Shown in pieces: positions 9,350 to 17,083 of a DNA stretch of 64,000 nt. Both the position numbers and the translations under genes were made by a program. This stretch comes from Fictibacillus barbaricus (lineage in GTDB: Bacteria > Bacillota > Bacilli > Bacillales > Fictibacillaceae), in contig NZ_BMCE01000002.1 of assembly GCF_014635025.1 (NCBI RefSeq), positions 930,001-994,000 of the forward strand, written 5' to 3'. Every line of letters starts with the position of its first letter. Positions within the stretch are counted from its first letter, which is position 1. The notes beneath the pieces were generated by a model. It was not told the DNA's origin. It saw only the letters and a program-made list of their open reading frames with translations, and made no database searches.

Positions 9350-10093
9350 TTATTGCTGATTCTCTAACTGATGCTCTTCTACTAAGCTAATAATGTCATA
9401 GTCTCCTCCATTTGAAAATCCGCCTCCGCTGATCGAGCGTTTTGAAAAGATATCATCTCCATTCTTCTTATCAAAAACAGGCTTCCAAGCTATTAATAGA
9501 GAATGTTCAGCATTATCCCCATCCAATATAGACATCCGATCAGGGTTATGGATGTTATTGGTCGACTGAATAATTGAAGCCCAATTTCTTGGCAGTTTTT
9601 TTATCCTATAGGATTTTTCTGACAGCGTAAACTCTTTATTTAATTGCACTTTTGGATAATAAAACTCAATACCATTCGTTATTTCATATCCTCTATCACG
9701 ACTCAAATAGAATTCCGCGGCTTTAAATTGATCCTCAGGGTGAATGTTCCAAACAATACGATAAGAAGAAGGGTCTTTATTATCAATCTTCCAAAGGATC
9801 GGCTGCCCTACATCATTTAGTGCCTCTATTTCCCACTTTCTTTTTTTCCAAACCCAAAAACTAGATCCGTAATCATTATTTTTAGAAATAAAAGGTACAT
9901 ATAAATGTCGGCTATCCAATAAAATGGTGTCCTGGATGGAAACTACTTCTGTATCAGAATACACACGGTTGATCCGGTTTTTAAGTTCTTCTTTTTTTGG
10001 AAGAGTACTAGGTTCTGAAAGGTAATACCAATACACACCTGCTGTAATACAGAAAGATAGAATCCCTATTATAAATAAGAGTTTTTTGCTCAC
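9350..10093 (-). CDS. Membrane-anchored protein of unknown function
   Basis: 247 residues with GTG start, one N-terminal hydrophobic segment (about 4-24) that could be an uncleaved anchor, and a large outer part rich in W, Y and charged residues. No motif that I can name. It follows the membrane gene 10097-10855 with only 3 bp between stop and start; the AAGGGGTGG that serves it overlaps the end of that gene, so the two are translationally close and probably work together. Confidence 0.65.
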   Translation of the reverse strand: MSKKLLFIIGILSFCITAGVYWYYLSEPSTLPKKEELKNRINRVYSDTEVVSIQDTILLDSRHLYVPFISKNNDYGSSFWVWKKRKWEIEALNDVGQPILWKIDNKDPSSYRIVWNIHPEDQFKAAEFYLSRDRGYEITNGIEFYYPKVQLNKEFTLSEKSYRIKKLPRNWASIIQSTNNIHNPDRMSILDGDNAEHSLLIAWKPVFDKKNGDDIFSKRSISGGGFSNGGDYDIISLVEEHQLENQQ

Positions 10094-10096
10094 TAT

Positions 10097-10855
10097 CTAT
10101 TCCACCCCTTTTACTAACGACTCGTTTGATCGGAAATAATATTGTTTCTTTTGAGTTGTAATTAAAAGGCCTTTTCCATCTCTCTCAACAAAAATGGCAG
10201 TTTTCAAAGCGCTTCCCCACCTAGGTTCTGTGCCCATGATTTGAAAAGGGAATTTTTCCTTACGCTCTTCTTGAGGTACATCGATGTTTACAATATCGTT
10301 GTACCATCGTTGACTATCTATGGGCTCTGGTTGCATTTCAGACAATTGTTTGTTGAGTACTCCTTTTTTTAAAGTAGCTTCTTTGGCTGATGTATGAAGG
10401 GCAAATATATTTGCTTGGTCTGTTCTTGCTATATACGTAGAAAGCTTATCTTGAGGATATAAAGCTTCTTCTATCGGAAAAGATGCAAAAGCTGCTACAA
10501 GAAATATAAAGTTTGCCAGGAAACCTAACCATGCAAACCTGCGGTACATCATCCATTTCTCCACTTTGTTCCGAAAGACAAAATAAAGAATCCAGACGCC
10601 TAGCGGCAGAATGGGTATTTTCACAAAAGTGTCATATACAGGCAGCGTAAATGAAAATGCAAACAGCCCAATAAACAAGATCAGCAGCACTTTCCAGATC
10701 TTCGGCTTTTCTTCCTGATTCTTATAAATCCGATTTGCCAGAATAGCAATAATGATAAAAGCTATAATGTCCATAAGAACTGATGGAAAATGATTAACGA
10801 AGTAGAAATTAATGACCAGCACTCCCTTTTCCTGTAAAACTACATGTATATCCAA
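10097..10855 (-). CDS. Membrane protein of unknown function (4 helices plus outer domain)
   Basis: Up to 252 residues: four hydrophobic segments in the first 125 residues (about 20-42, 53-70, 78-95, 105-125) and then a soluble half of about 125 residues with no recognised motif. The start is uncertain: ATG 10855 has no clear ribosome site, while a GTG about 12 codons later lies next to AGGAAAAGGG. It forms a two-gene unit with the membrane-anchored protein downstream. Function unknown; the shared pattern (membrane part plus extracytoplasmic part) suggests a complex at the cell surface. Confidence 0.6.
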   Translation of the reverse strand: MDIHVVLQEKGVLVINFYFVNHFPSVLMDIIAFIIIAILANRIYKNQEEKPKIWKVLLILFIGLFAFSFTLPVYDTFVKIPILPLGVWILYFVFRNKVEKWMMYRRFAWLGFLANFIFLVAAFASFPIEEALYPQDKLSTYIARTDQANIFALHTSAKEATLKKGVLNKQLSEMQPEPIDSQRWYNDIVNIDVPQEERKEKFPFQIMGTEPRWGSALKTAIFVERDGKGLLITTQKKQYYFRSNESLVKGVE

Positions 10856-10924
10856 ACTATGTATGTAATTGAATATAATAACAATTATTACATAGGATTC
10901 TTATCGCTGCTATCCCTCCTCATA

Positions 10925-10966
10925 AAAACAGCTCAAAGGCGATATGCCTGTTGAGCTCATTGTTTC
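10925..10966 (-). terminator. Hairpin-T-run terminator downstream of the coiled-coil gene
   Basis: Minus strand: GAGCTCAA, then a small inner hairpin (AGGC/GCCT), then TTTGAGCTG followed by TTTTT. It probably ends the transcript of the 11060-11461 gene. Confidence 0.6.
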
Positions 10967-11059
10967 TATTTATGCTTAACCAGCCGTGTGATTCCCCTGC
11001 ATGAGCGTAGCGCCCTCCATATTAATATGATGACTTATCAAGTAAGTCATCCTTCCCAT

Positions 11060-11461
11060 TTATTTAAGCGTTTTTACTATGATCGCTTGAGACGCGCTTT
11101 TGATAAGACATCCTTCGAGATCTTCTTCTTTTAATAAGCCCAGCGTTATGGCTGATCTCACCTTTTCCTCATCCGGTCTTGGGACGTGGTGAATAAGATC
11201 TGTCATGTTGAGTTCAGTGAGTCGAATAACCGTCTTCTCGTCGTGAAGTTTTTCTGATTTCCGAATCTGCCTCTGCAGTTTGTAGTTGTTGACGGTGACT
11301 TCACCCTTCTGGTTCTGTCCGACCAGGTTGTCAAAATAAATGTGAAACACTTTCTTGAGCTCCTCAAGTTCTTTTTCGAGCTCTTTCTTTTTCTCGTTTA
11401 GTGCCTGGTATTTGATGACTAAGTCTTCTGAGATTGTGTAGTCTGTTTTTTGCGTAGTCAC
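11060..11461 (-). CDS. Coiled-coil protein of unknown function
   Basis: 133 residues from a GTG at 11461, which has GGGGGGACG 5 bp ahead; an ATG 7 codons upstream overlaps that ribosome site and is not chosen. Residues about 18-45 (KYQALNEKKKELEKELEELKKVF) are a clear heptad coiled coil. The second half is a compact basic/acidic domain (LQRQIRKSEKLHDEKTVIRL, later RPDEEKVRSAI). The shape is reminiscent of small phage-type Gam-like or nucleoid proteins but I cannot place it in a family. Confidence 0.6.
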   Translation of the reverse strand: MTTQKTDYTISEDLVIKYQALNEKKKELEKELEELKKVFHIYFDNLVGQNQKGEVTVNNYKLQRQIRKSEKLHDEKTVIRLTELNMTDLIHHVPRPDEEKVRSAITLGLLKEEDLEGCLIKSASQAIIVKTLK

Positions 11462-11528
11462 AGCTCGTCCCCCCGTTACCAATTAATACTTCATCTTATG
11501 GCGGTGAGCGCTCGATTATTCCATAATA

Positions 11529-11557
11529 AAAACCACCTTCTTAATCAGGTGGCTTTT
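11529..11557 (-). terminator. Terminator of the small basic protein gene
   Basis: GCCACCT, a short loop, AGGTGG and TTTTTATT on the minus strand. It lies 20 bp after the stop of the 50-residue gene and separates it from the coiled-coil gene. Confidence 0.75.
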
Positions 11558-11576
11558 AGTTAGATGCTTTATTTGG

Positions 11577-11729
11577 TTAGTTGGTCTCGTTTTCGCTGTC
11601 CGGCTTTTTTGTTCCCTTACTCACATAGGGCTTTGGCCCCTTTTTTTTGCTGCTGGCTTTCCATCGGTTCCAGCCCTTCTTGCCAGTTCCTTGACCAACC
11701 CCGCTCTTCTTGCCTTTTGCTTTACTCAT
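11577..11729 (-). CDS. Small basic protein, DUF3934-like (50 aa)
   Basis: Read from the sequence itself because it is short: ATG at 11729 with TGGAG 8 bp ahead, 50 codons, TAA, then a terminator. The protein is extremely basic: it starts MSKAKGKKSGVG, continues GTGKKGWNRWKA and then a KKKGPKPYVSKGTKK stretch, about one third Lys/Arg. The G-T-G-K-K-G-W-N-R-W core resembles DUF3934 proteins of Bacillus as I remember them. Such small Lys/Gly-rich proteins may bind nucleic acid; no function is known to me. The plus-strand frame over the same bases is a shadow. Confidence 0.75.
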   Translation of the reverse strand: MSKAKGKKSGVGQGTGKKGWNRWKASSKKKGPKPYVSKGTKKPDSENETN

Positions 11730-11883
11730 TTTATCACTCCATGAACGTTCTCGTACTCAGTTTTGAGCAGTATCCTGAATTATACTACATTTGCCGTGGT
11801 GAAGGTAGTTGATGGCTGATCTAGGATGGCATTTCATGTAGAAAGGGCTAAATTCTTTGATCGTTTCAAGCATTTTTTATAAA

Positions 11884-11988
11884 TTCCGTGATTGACCCTG
11901 TTTTTTCCGTGATTGCCTTTCATTTTTCCGTGATAATCCTTATTTTTTCCGTGATTAACATCGATTATTCCGTGATCATGAGTAGGGA
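11884..11988. repeat. 21-bp tandem array A (five units, invariant TTCCGTGAT core)
   Basis: TTCCGTGAT begins at 11884, 11905, 11926, 11947 and 11968, an exact 21-bp step each time. All nine core bases are identical in the five units while the 12-bp linkers differ but stay AT/pyrimidine-rich. It sits in the 363-bp gap between two divergent genes (DUF3934-like and NERD). Because 21 is a multiple of three, the array creates an open frame with a repeated F-S-V-I, which is not a real gene. Confidence 0.95.
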
Positions 11989-12092
11989 TATTCCGAACAC
12001 AGATCAGATTAGACCTCGATTTGTCCTTTTCTTGTATTTTGTATTACTTAAAGCTGTTGCTAAAATTAATTTTTATAAAAAGGAGGTTTTTT

Positions 12093-13070
12093 ATGATTAA
12101 AAAACAACTTAATACACCACTAATTATCCAAAAACTAGAGGCATTGTTAAGAAGGCTACCACCTCATCACTCTAAGAGGGCAATAGTAGAAGAGCAGCTT
12201 GGCAAGTTCAGGTCAGGCTTTATGGGAGAACAAGCATTAGACTACTTTTATAGATATTTGCCTAAAAGGGAGATCATATTTACACACAATATCCGTATCT
12301 TCCATATGGATTATTACTTTCAAATAGATACACTAGTAATGACTTCAAAGTTCTTCATACTGCTTGAAATAAAGAATTATACGGGACACCTTTACTTTGA
12401 TGATAAGTTTGGTCAACTAATACGCACACTAAACGAGAAAAAAGATTTCTTCGATGATCCCATTCAGCAAATAAAAAGACAACTATATCACCTAAAAAAA
12501 GTTCTAAGAAATCATAATTTTCCCCAAATCCCTATCGAGCCTCTAGTGGTTATAAGCAATAAAAACTCATATATCGAATGTTCTCCAGATTATAAGGAAG
12601 CGTTAACTTTGATTATAAAAAGCCACAAACTCCAGAACAAGTTTGATGAGTTTACTAGAAAGTATAGTGAAACCTTGATCACTATAAGAGAAATGAAAAA
12701 AATTAACAAGCTATTAAACAAACTTAACGAACCTTACAACACAGATCTACTAAAAAACCTTGAAATTAAACCTGGTGAATTAATTAGTGGGGTACTATGT
12801 TTAGATTGTAAACACAATTATCAGATGGAGCGAAAGGCAGCAATCTGGACGTGTATCAAATGTGGTAGCCGATCAAAAAATGCACATGTGTTTACCTTGA
12901 GAGATTATGCATTATTACGCTCTCCACAAATTACAAATAAGCAATGTAAAGAGTACCTAAACTTAGGTTCAAGTGATCAATCTTATTATCTATTAAATTC
13001 CCTAAACCTTTCCTATTCAGGAACATCGCGCAGGGCAAGAACCTACCACCTCGACTCCCTCATCACTTAA
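12093..13070 (+). CDS. NERD-domain (nuclease-related) protein with C-terminal zinc ribbon
   Basis: 325 residues from ATG 12093, which follows AAAGGAGG; a longer frame upstream runs through untranslated leader. The NERD domain spans about 40-160: GEQALDYFY, then the PD-(D/E)XK-like core QIDTLVM and LLEIKNY (Asp about 80, Glu and Lys about 95), and DDPIQQIKRQ, the usual closing motif. A zinc ribbon follows near 258-285 (CLDC and CIKC). NERD proteins are presumed DNases or DNA-binding proteins; several sit in genome-defence or plasmid contexts, but no partner is next to this one. The gene is visibly more AT-rich than its neighbours, which may point to transfer. Its 3' end overlaps the convergent lipoprotein gene by 8 bp. 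Confidence 0.85.
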   Translation: MIKKQLNTPLIIQKLEALLRRLPPHHSKRAIVEEQLGKFRSGFMGEQALDYFYRYLPKREIIFTHNIRIFHMDYYFQIDTLVMTSKFFILLEIKNYTGHLYFDDKFGQLIRTLNEKKDFFDDPIQQIKRQLYHLKKVLRNHNFPQIPIEPLVVISNKNSYIECSPDYKEALTLIIKSHKLQNKFDEFTRKYSETLITIREMKKINKLLNKLNEPYNTDLLKNLEIKPGELISGVLCLDCKHNYQMERKAAIWTCIKCGSRSKNAHVFTLRDYALLRSPQITNKQCKEYLNLGSSDQSYYLLNSLNLSYSGTSRRARTYHLDSLIT

Positions 13071-13452
13071 TCACGTCCTCCAACTTTTGGCCATCTGCTG
13101 CACCCAGCTTCCCATACCGATGCTCATTTTGGTCCACTATCTCGACAGGATTACCATCGTTAAACCAGATCTCAAACTCTTCCAATCTCTCTGGCATATT
13201 TTTATCATAACGATAGAAAAAAGTTAATTTCAGGTCTTCTTCCCGATTCATCTGGACCTTTACATTACCTTTTTCCCAATCCACTTTTTCAAACAGCTCC
13301 CCTATTTTTCGCACCTGCTCGGTTTCGGTAATCATCTGACCATCACTCGTATGCAGCTCACTATTCTGATAATCAACCCTGACTAACTTTTCATCCTCCC
13401 TGCACCCTGCTAAACTAGCCACTATAAAAAACGTGACCCCCCATTTTCGCAT
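13063..13452 (-). CDS. Putative lipoprotein of unknown function
   Basis: 129 residues with a short signal and the lipobox SLAGC (Cys17). The mature part is acidic and without known motifs. Its ATG overlaps the TGA of the upstream acetyltransferase gene by one base (TGATG), so translation is probably coupled. The last 8 bp overlap the NERD gene on the other strand, with no terminator visible between the two. Confidence 0.7.
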   Translation of the reverse strand: MRKWGVTFFIVASLAGCREDEKLVRVDYQNSELHTSDGQMITETEQVRKIGELFEKVDWEKGNVKVQMNREEDLKLTFFYRYDKNMPERLEEFEIWFNDGNPVEIVDQNEHRYGKLGAADGQKLEDVIK

Positions 13453-14018
13453 CAGTCTGCTGGGTTAATGATCGCCATCTGCTGGTGGTCTTCCCACTTG
13501 CCGTTAATTTTTACATTCTTGCGGGCAAGTCCTTCTTTTTCAAAGCCTGCTTTTTCTAAGACACGAATGGAACCGATATTATGAGGCATTACACCTGCCT
13601 CAACACGGTGCAGCTTCAGCTCATCAAACCCATACTTTACAATCAATTTTACCGCTTCTGTCGTATACCCTTTGCCGTTATGCTCCTGATCTAAAAAGTA
13701 CCCGACAAAAGCACTCTGAATTGAGCCACGGATAACAGAGAAAAGGTTGATCGTTCCTACCAAACGCTCTTCATCATTTGTAAAAATACCAAAATAGTAA
13801 TCTAAGTCTTGCTTTGCGTTTTCCATCAGCGTCTGTATACGTTGGCGCTGGTTTTCGACCGTGTAAAAATCATTGTTGCGCTGCATAGAAAACTTTTCAA
13901 AAAAAGCCTTATTCTCTAATTGAAGTCTTACCATTTCCTCTGCATCTTCTACAGTCAGTAATCGAATATGGATATTCTCTCCAAATAACTTAAACTTTGT
14001 TTCTAATGTTTCATTCAT
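13452..14018 (-). CDS. RimJ/RimL-type GNAT N-acetyltransferase
   Basis: 188 residues from ATG 14018, served by AAAGGAG; the frame is open for 17 more codons without a better start. GNAT motif A is seen as VGYFLDQEHNGKGYTTEAVKLIV (Gln/Arg-x-x-Gly-x-Gly replaced by HNGKGY), followed by ELKLHRVEAGVMPHNIGSIRVLEKAGF, which is typical of the ribosomal-protein alanine acetyltransferase/YdaF group. It transfers acetyl from acetyl-CoA to an amino group; substrate unknown. It forms an overlapping three-gene unit: small membrane protein, this enzyme, lipoprotein. Confidence 0.88.
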   Translation of the reverse strand: MNETLETKFKLFGENIHIRLLTVEDAEEMVRLQLENKAFFEKFSMQRNNDFYTVENQRQRIQTLMENAKQDLDYYFGIFTNDEERLVGTINLFSVIRGSIQSAFVGYFLDQEHNGKGYTTEAVKLIVKYGFDELKLHRVEAGVMPHNIGSIRVLEKAGFEKEGLARKNVKINGKWEDHQQMAIINPAD

Positions 14019-14223
14019 TGTAATTTGTCTCCTTTTTTTCTGTGTATTCAATCGCATGTTTCGTGTCATAGACGGGTTGATCTTTCATTACATTAATCTG
14101 CCGCCCCATCGTTATGTCATCGTAAGGCGTATACTTATTAGAGGGCATCTTACGTTTAAATAAGATGCGGTAAAGGATTAGACCAAAAACAACAGCGTAA
14201 AAAATGATACCAACAACCGTCAT
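14011..14223 (-). CDS. Small single-span membrane protein
   Basis: 70 residues from ATG 14223; GGAGGG ends 6 bp ahead, and the more upstream TTG is part of that ribosome site. One hydrophobic segment (about 3-20) is followed by a basic RILFKRK stop-transfer patch and a polar cytoplasmic tail. The last 8 bp overlap the acetyltransferase start. No family recognised. Confidence 0.65.
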   Translation of the reverse strand: MTVVGIIFYAVVFGLILYRILFKRKMPSNKYTPYDDITMGRQINVMKDQPVYDTKHAIEYTEKKETNYNE

Positions 14224-14408
14224 TCCGGTTCCCTCCAAACTACTTATAACTTGCCAGGCTCACACTATAATTCCCCATTCCGTTGCGAGTTCCTTCATTT
14301 TCAATAGCACCTTTTTAATCAGGTGCAGCCATTCCCCATCATATTTCCATTCAAATCGCCTCCTTCAAACCGCCAGTAGTGGAAGCCCCAAACAAATTAT
14401 GTATGTTC

Positions 14409-14660
14409 TTACCCCTTTGCCCTTTTGCAGGGATCCTTTTCGTTACCCCGTTTGAAGTTCCCGGTTACTTTTGCCAGTATCAACTGGATATCTTTATCCG
14501 TCGCAGCCTCGTCAATTCTTTTGATGATTTTTTCGGCTTCTTTCCCTTTTACTACCATCACCTGTTTACCATGATACTCAATAAAAACTGTATTGTTTTT
14601 TGTGATTTGATAAGAAAAAACTTTTTCATCCAGCCGTTTACGTTTATCCACGTTACCCAT
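14409..14660 (-). CDS. Small protein of unknown function
   Basis: 83 residues from ATG 14660 with GAGGAG 9 bp ahead. Polar and basic (GNVDKRKRLDEK at the start, KRGNEKDPCKRAKG at the end), with a probable beta-hairpin (VFIEYHGKQVMVVKG) in the middle. I recognise no family. A promoter-like TATAAT stretch lies near 14742-14752 on the minus strand. Confidence 0.6.
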   Translation of the reverse strand: MGNVDKRKRLDEKVFSYQITKNNTVFIEYHGKQVMVVKGKEAEKIIKRIDEAATDKDIQLILAKVTGNFKRGNEKDPCKRAKG

Positions 14661-14951
14661 GAAGTCACTCTCCTCATTCTTCACTGCTCTATGGATTGCT
14701 GTTTCGGCTCCATATTCCTCTGTACTAAAAAAAGTGTACCATAATTATATGAATATTTTGGTAAAAATCATAAGAGGTATCCTATAAAAAAGACAGCAGT
14801 ATTACTTTCTCCACAATTCAAGGGGTAGAGGATTTATTAAGTTTGGAACAATGTTAGGAAAAGCTCTCAACCTATCATTCGATGATCAATAGGTATAAGG
14901 AGATTTGATTACACGCTTAGAGTAGATACTTAATGCGTTTTTGGACTTTTT

Positions 14952-14981
14952 TTGAGATAAAAAATCTATCTATGTTATAAT
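14952..14981 (+). promoter_or_regulatory. Probable sigma-A promoter of the receiver-domain gene
   Basis: TTGAGA (14952-14957), 18 bp, TATAAT (14976-14981). The leader of about 65 nt to the ATG at 15053 holds CCCTCC and GGAAGGAG, which could pair weakly over the ribosome site. Otherwise the 390-bp gap 14661-15052 shows nothing I can name. Confidence 0.65.
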
Positions 14982-15052
14982 AGTCATATAATAAAAACTT
15001 GGGGCTCTCGACTTTTCTTAGTCACCCTCCGTCTAGGGAAGGAGTGCAAGAA

Positions 15053-15424
15053 ATGGAGAAAATCAGTGTATTTTTGGATGATTACCGCAGCCCTCCTGAA
15101 GGGTACGTTTACGTCGAAACCATAGATGAATGCATGGCACTCTTAAGGAAGCATAAAATTGAACACCTGTCTCTGGATCACGATTTAATAAGTAAAACAA
15201 GAAACGGACTGATGCTTGTTGAAATGATGGTCGATGAACAACTTTATGCAAACCGCATCACGATCCACTCTGCCAATTCAGTAGGGGGCAAGAATATGTA
15301 CAATTGCCTCAAACAAGCTCAAAAAAACTTTCTCATGCCTGGATCTATCATAGTCTCCTTACGCCCTCTGCCTCTCAAATACATCCCACCACGAGTACTC
15401 CAACACTATTTAGATATAAAATAA
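15053..15424 (+). CDS. Cyclic-phosphate-processing receiver-domain (cREC-like) protein
   Basis: 123 residues from ATG 15053 behind GGAAGGAG. The protein is a receiver-like fold on its own: FLDDYRSPP at 6-14 (paired acidic residues), SLDHDL at about 41-46 in the phosphorylation-site region, TRNGLMLVEMM, and ITIHSANSVGGKNMYNCL at about 71-88. The DDxR-PxG / LDHD / HSANPVG set is the hallmark of the cREC family, proposed from comparative genomics to handle cyclic phosphate ends of nucleic acids or nucleotides. No partner enzyme is next to it here; the phosphatase gene follows in the opposite direction. Confidence 0.8.
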   Translation: MEKISVFLDDYRSPPEGYVYVETIDECMALLRKHKIEHLSLDHDLISKTRNGLMLVEMMVDEQLYANRITIHSANSVGGKNMYNCLKQAQKNFLMPGSIIVSLRPLPLKYIPPRVLQHYLDIK

Positions 15425-15448
15425 TTTTACAATACGAGGGAGCAGCTT

Positions 15449-16252
15449 TTACAAATCACTCGGCATACTGGCTGTTTCCTCAATTTCTACAGACCACGCA
15501 ATAATTGTCGTACTGTCCCTTACATTGTTTTCTTTAATTGCAGTTAACAGTTTTTCTACACCTACTTCTATACCAACTTCTGTTAACGTTTCCTCAATTG
15601 AAGCAGGGTCTTCAAAAGGAACACCCGGGCATTCTGTTAACCCATCTGTTGTTATAAAAATACGATTCAACCCCTGCCTCAATTCTTTCTTTCCTGTGCT
15701 GTAACAAGGAACCGGAAGCTCAAACGTGTTCACCTCTCCCACCCATTCGTAAAAACTCCTCTGTACCAGCTGCCTCTCTCCAAGTGCAATAAGTTCTGGA
15801 TGAAATAGATGCAAGATGCAATCTCCAATTGAAAACCACCATAGATACTTCTCTTTTCGTATAACAATAAGACAAGCCGTTTCACCAGTCGTTTTCCGGC
15901 AAGCCTCCATAAAACTTGGCTCTTCGAAAATATCCAAGATCAGCCTGTCCATTTTTTTAAGTGTTGAGCGTGCTGATTGTGCAAGCAAATCTGTAATGTC
16001 CTTTTTCATTCTGTAGAACTGTTCAATTACGAGTTCTACACTTTTGGCCGTTCTATGTCCCTCAAGCAACATAGCAAATTCCCAATTCTCCTTTTCGTTT
16101 GTCCATACCAAACAGCCATCTTCGTTCTTATACTGACCAGCAGACGAATTACCACCAAATCTTCCAACCGTAACGTTATTTATTTGAACCACGTCTAATT
16201 CATCTACAAAATGCTTTTCACTGCCATTCCACTTTAACTCACGAATGCTCAT
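15449..16252 (-). CDS. PP2C-like protein phosphatase, behind a T-box leader
   Basis: 267 residues. The PP2C pattern is recognisable: SSAGQYKNEDGCLVW at 36-50 (metal-binding Asp45), a LLEGH box at 62-66, SIGDC in the middle, TDGLTE and the final RDSTTIIAW. In most PP2Cs the second box reads DGH or DAH, with Asp as metal ligand; here the aspartate is a glutamate (Glu64), so activity may be altered. It would remove phosphate from Ser/Thr of a target protein in the cytoplasm. The gene stands alone behind its own promoter (16550-16578) and a complete T-box leader, an unusual arrangement for a phosphatase. Confidence 0.8.
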   Translation of the reverse strand: MSIRELKWNGSEKHFVDELDVVQINNVTVGRFGGNSSAGQYKNEDGCLVWTNEKENWEFAMLLEGHRTAKSVELVIEQFYRMKKDITDLLAQSARSTLKKMDRLILDIFEEPSFMEACRKTTGETACLIVIRKEKYLWWFSIGDCILHLFHPELIALGERQLVQRSFYEWVGEVNTFELPVPCYSTGKKELRQGLNRIFITTDGLTECPGVPFEDPASIEETLTEVGIEVGVEKLLTAIKENNVRDSTTIIAWSVEIEETASMPSDL

Positions 16253-16283
16253 CCGCCCCCTCCTCTACTTTCTCCCTTATAGA

Positions 16284-16525
16284 TAAAAAGCCTACCATCT
16301 CAGAAAGAGACGATAGGCTGTTCCTAACGTGGTACCACTCTTCTAGGTTTACAGAAAAAGAAAATGTAAACCTTTTTTATGACCTTATCACGGGGGTTAA
16401 CCGTCCAGACTTACATAACAGTCTGGCTGCTCCTAGGCGACTTCGGGAAAAATGTTAGCTGTTTTCCACCAAATCAACAGCTCTTTAGACAACAGAAAGT
16501 TCCTTACTACTCCTACTCATAGCGT
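16284..16525 (-). promoter_or_regulatory. T-box leader (specifier probably GUC, valine) upstream of the phosphatase gene
   Basis: On the minus strand there is a long stem I (from about 16522), the AGTAG/GAA loop-E pair around the specifier, the T-box sequence AGAGTGGTACCACG (about 16327-16340), and a terminator AGCCTATC...GGTAGGCT with TTTTT (16284-16319). The bases after GAA are GTCG, giving GUC (Val) followed by a purine; reading one base later gives UCG, so the assignment is not certain. No aminoacyl-tRNA synthetase follows; the next gene is the PP2C-like phosphatase 32 bp downstream. Confidence 0.85.
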
Positions 16526-16549
16526 TTAGTATTTGGAAAACTTTTACTA

Positions 16550-16578
16550 ATCGTATTGGTAATAGAAGATTCTGTCAA
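16550..16578 (-). promoter_or_regulatory. Sigma-A promoter for the T-box/phosphatase unit
   Basis: Minus strand TTGACA (16578-16573), 17 bp, TACGAT (16555-16550). It lies just behind the dfrA stop, so the T-box transcript is independent of dfrA. Confidence 0.75.
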
Positions 16579-16594
16579 TATCACTTTTTTGTTT

Positions 16595-17080
16595 CTATTT
16601 CTTTTCATACACATAAAACGTATACGAATACGGATTTTTTTCGTCCGTAATTCCTTTCTCTTTTGAAATCTCACTCCACTCATTGTAATTAACATCCGGG
16701 AAAAAGGTATCCCCTTCAAAGGCATGATGAATCCTTGTTATAAACATTTTTGTGACAAGTGGTAAAAACATTTTATAGATTTGTTCGCCGCCAAAGATTA
16801 TGACTTCATCCTCATCCGTACATGCTGATAAAGCTTCTTCCATAGAATGGACAACCTTGCAACTCTCAGCATAAAAATCACGATCTCTCGTCAGCACAAT
16901 ATTCTTTCTCCCAGGCAAAGCTTTTCCGATCGATTCAAAATTCTTCCTTCCCAGGATAATAGGTTTACCCATCGTTAGATGTTTGACATATTGCCAGTCC
17001 CTCGGCAGCCTCCATGGCAGGTCATTATCTTTTCCGATCACTCTATTTTCATCCATTGCAGCAATTAGTGATACATTCAT
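16595..17080 (-). CDS. dfrA: Dihydrofolate reductase
   Basis: 161 residues, standard length. Motifs: SLIAAMDENRVIGKDNDLPWRLPRDW at the N-terminus (Met20-type loop and catalytic acidic residue region), GKPIILGRKNFESIG, PGRKNIVLTRD for NADPH binding, IFGGEQIYKMFLP and a closing SYTFYVYEKK. It reduces dihydrofolate to tetrahydrofolate with NADPH. Unlike many Bacilli there is no thyA next to it; a GNAT gene ends 3 bp upstream of the start, so these two form a transcription unit. Confidence 0.95.
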   Translation of the reverse strand: MNVSLIAAMDENRVIGKDNDLPWRLPRDWQYVKHLTMGKPIILGRKNFESIGKALPGRKNIVLTRDRDFYAESCKVVHSMEEALSACTDEDEVIIFGGEQIYKMFLPLVTKMFITRIHHAFEGDTFFPDVNYNEWSEISKEKGITDEKNPYSYTFYVYEKK

Positions 17081-17083
17081 ACA

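Noticed and set aside
11884-11988. CRISPR array
   Set aside because: Repeat core is only 9 bp and the linkers are 12 bp; no cas genes and no 25-35-bp repeats. The same holds for arrays B to D.
11888-12100. Open frame of 70 codons with repeated FSVI motif
   Set aside because: It is produced by the 21-bp array A (period divisible by three). No ribosome site and no protein-like composition.
12093-13070. A defence island around the NERD gene
   Set aside because: Neighbours are acetyltransferases, lipoproteins and small membrane proteins; no methylase, helicase, toxin or integrase is seen.
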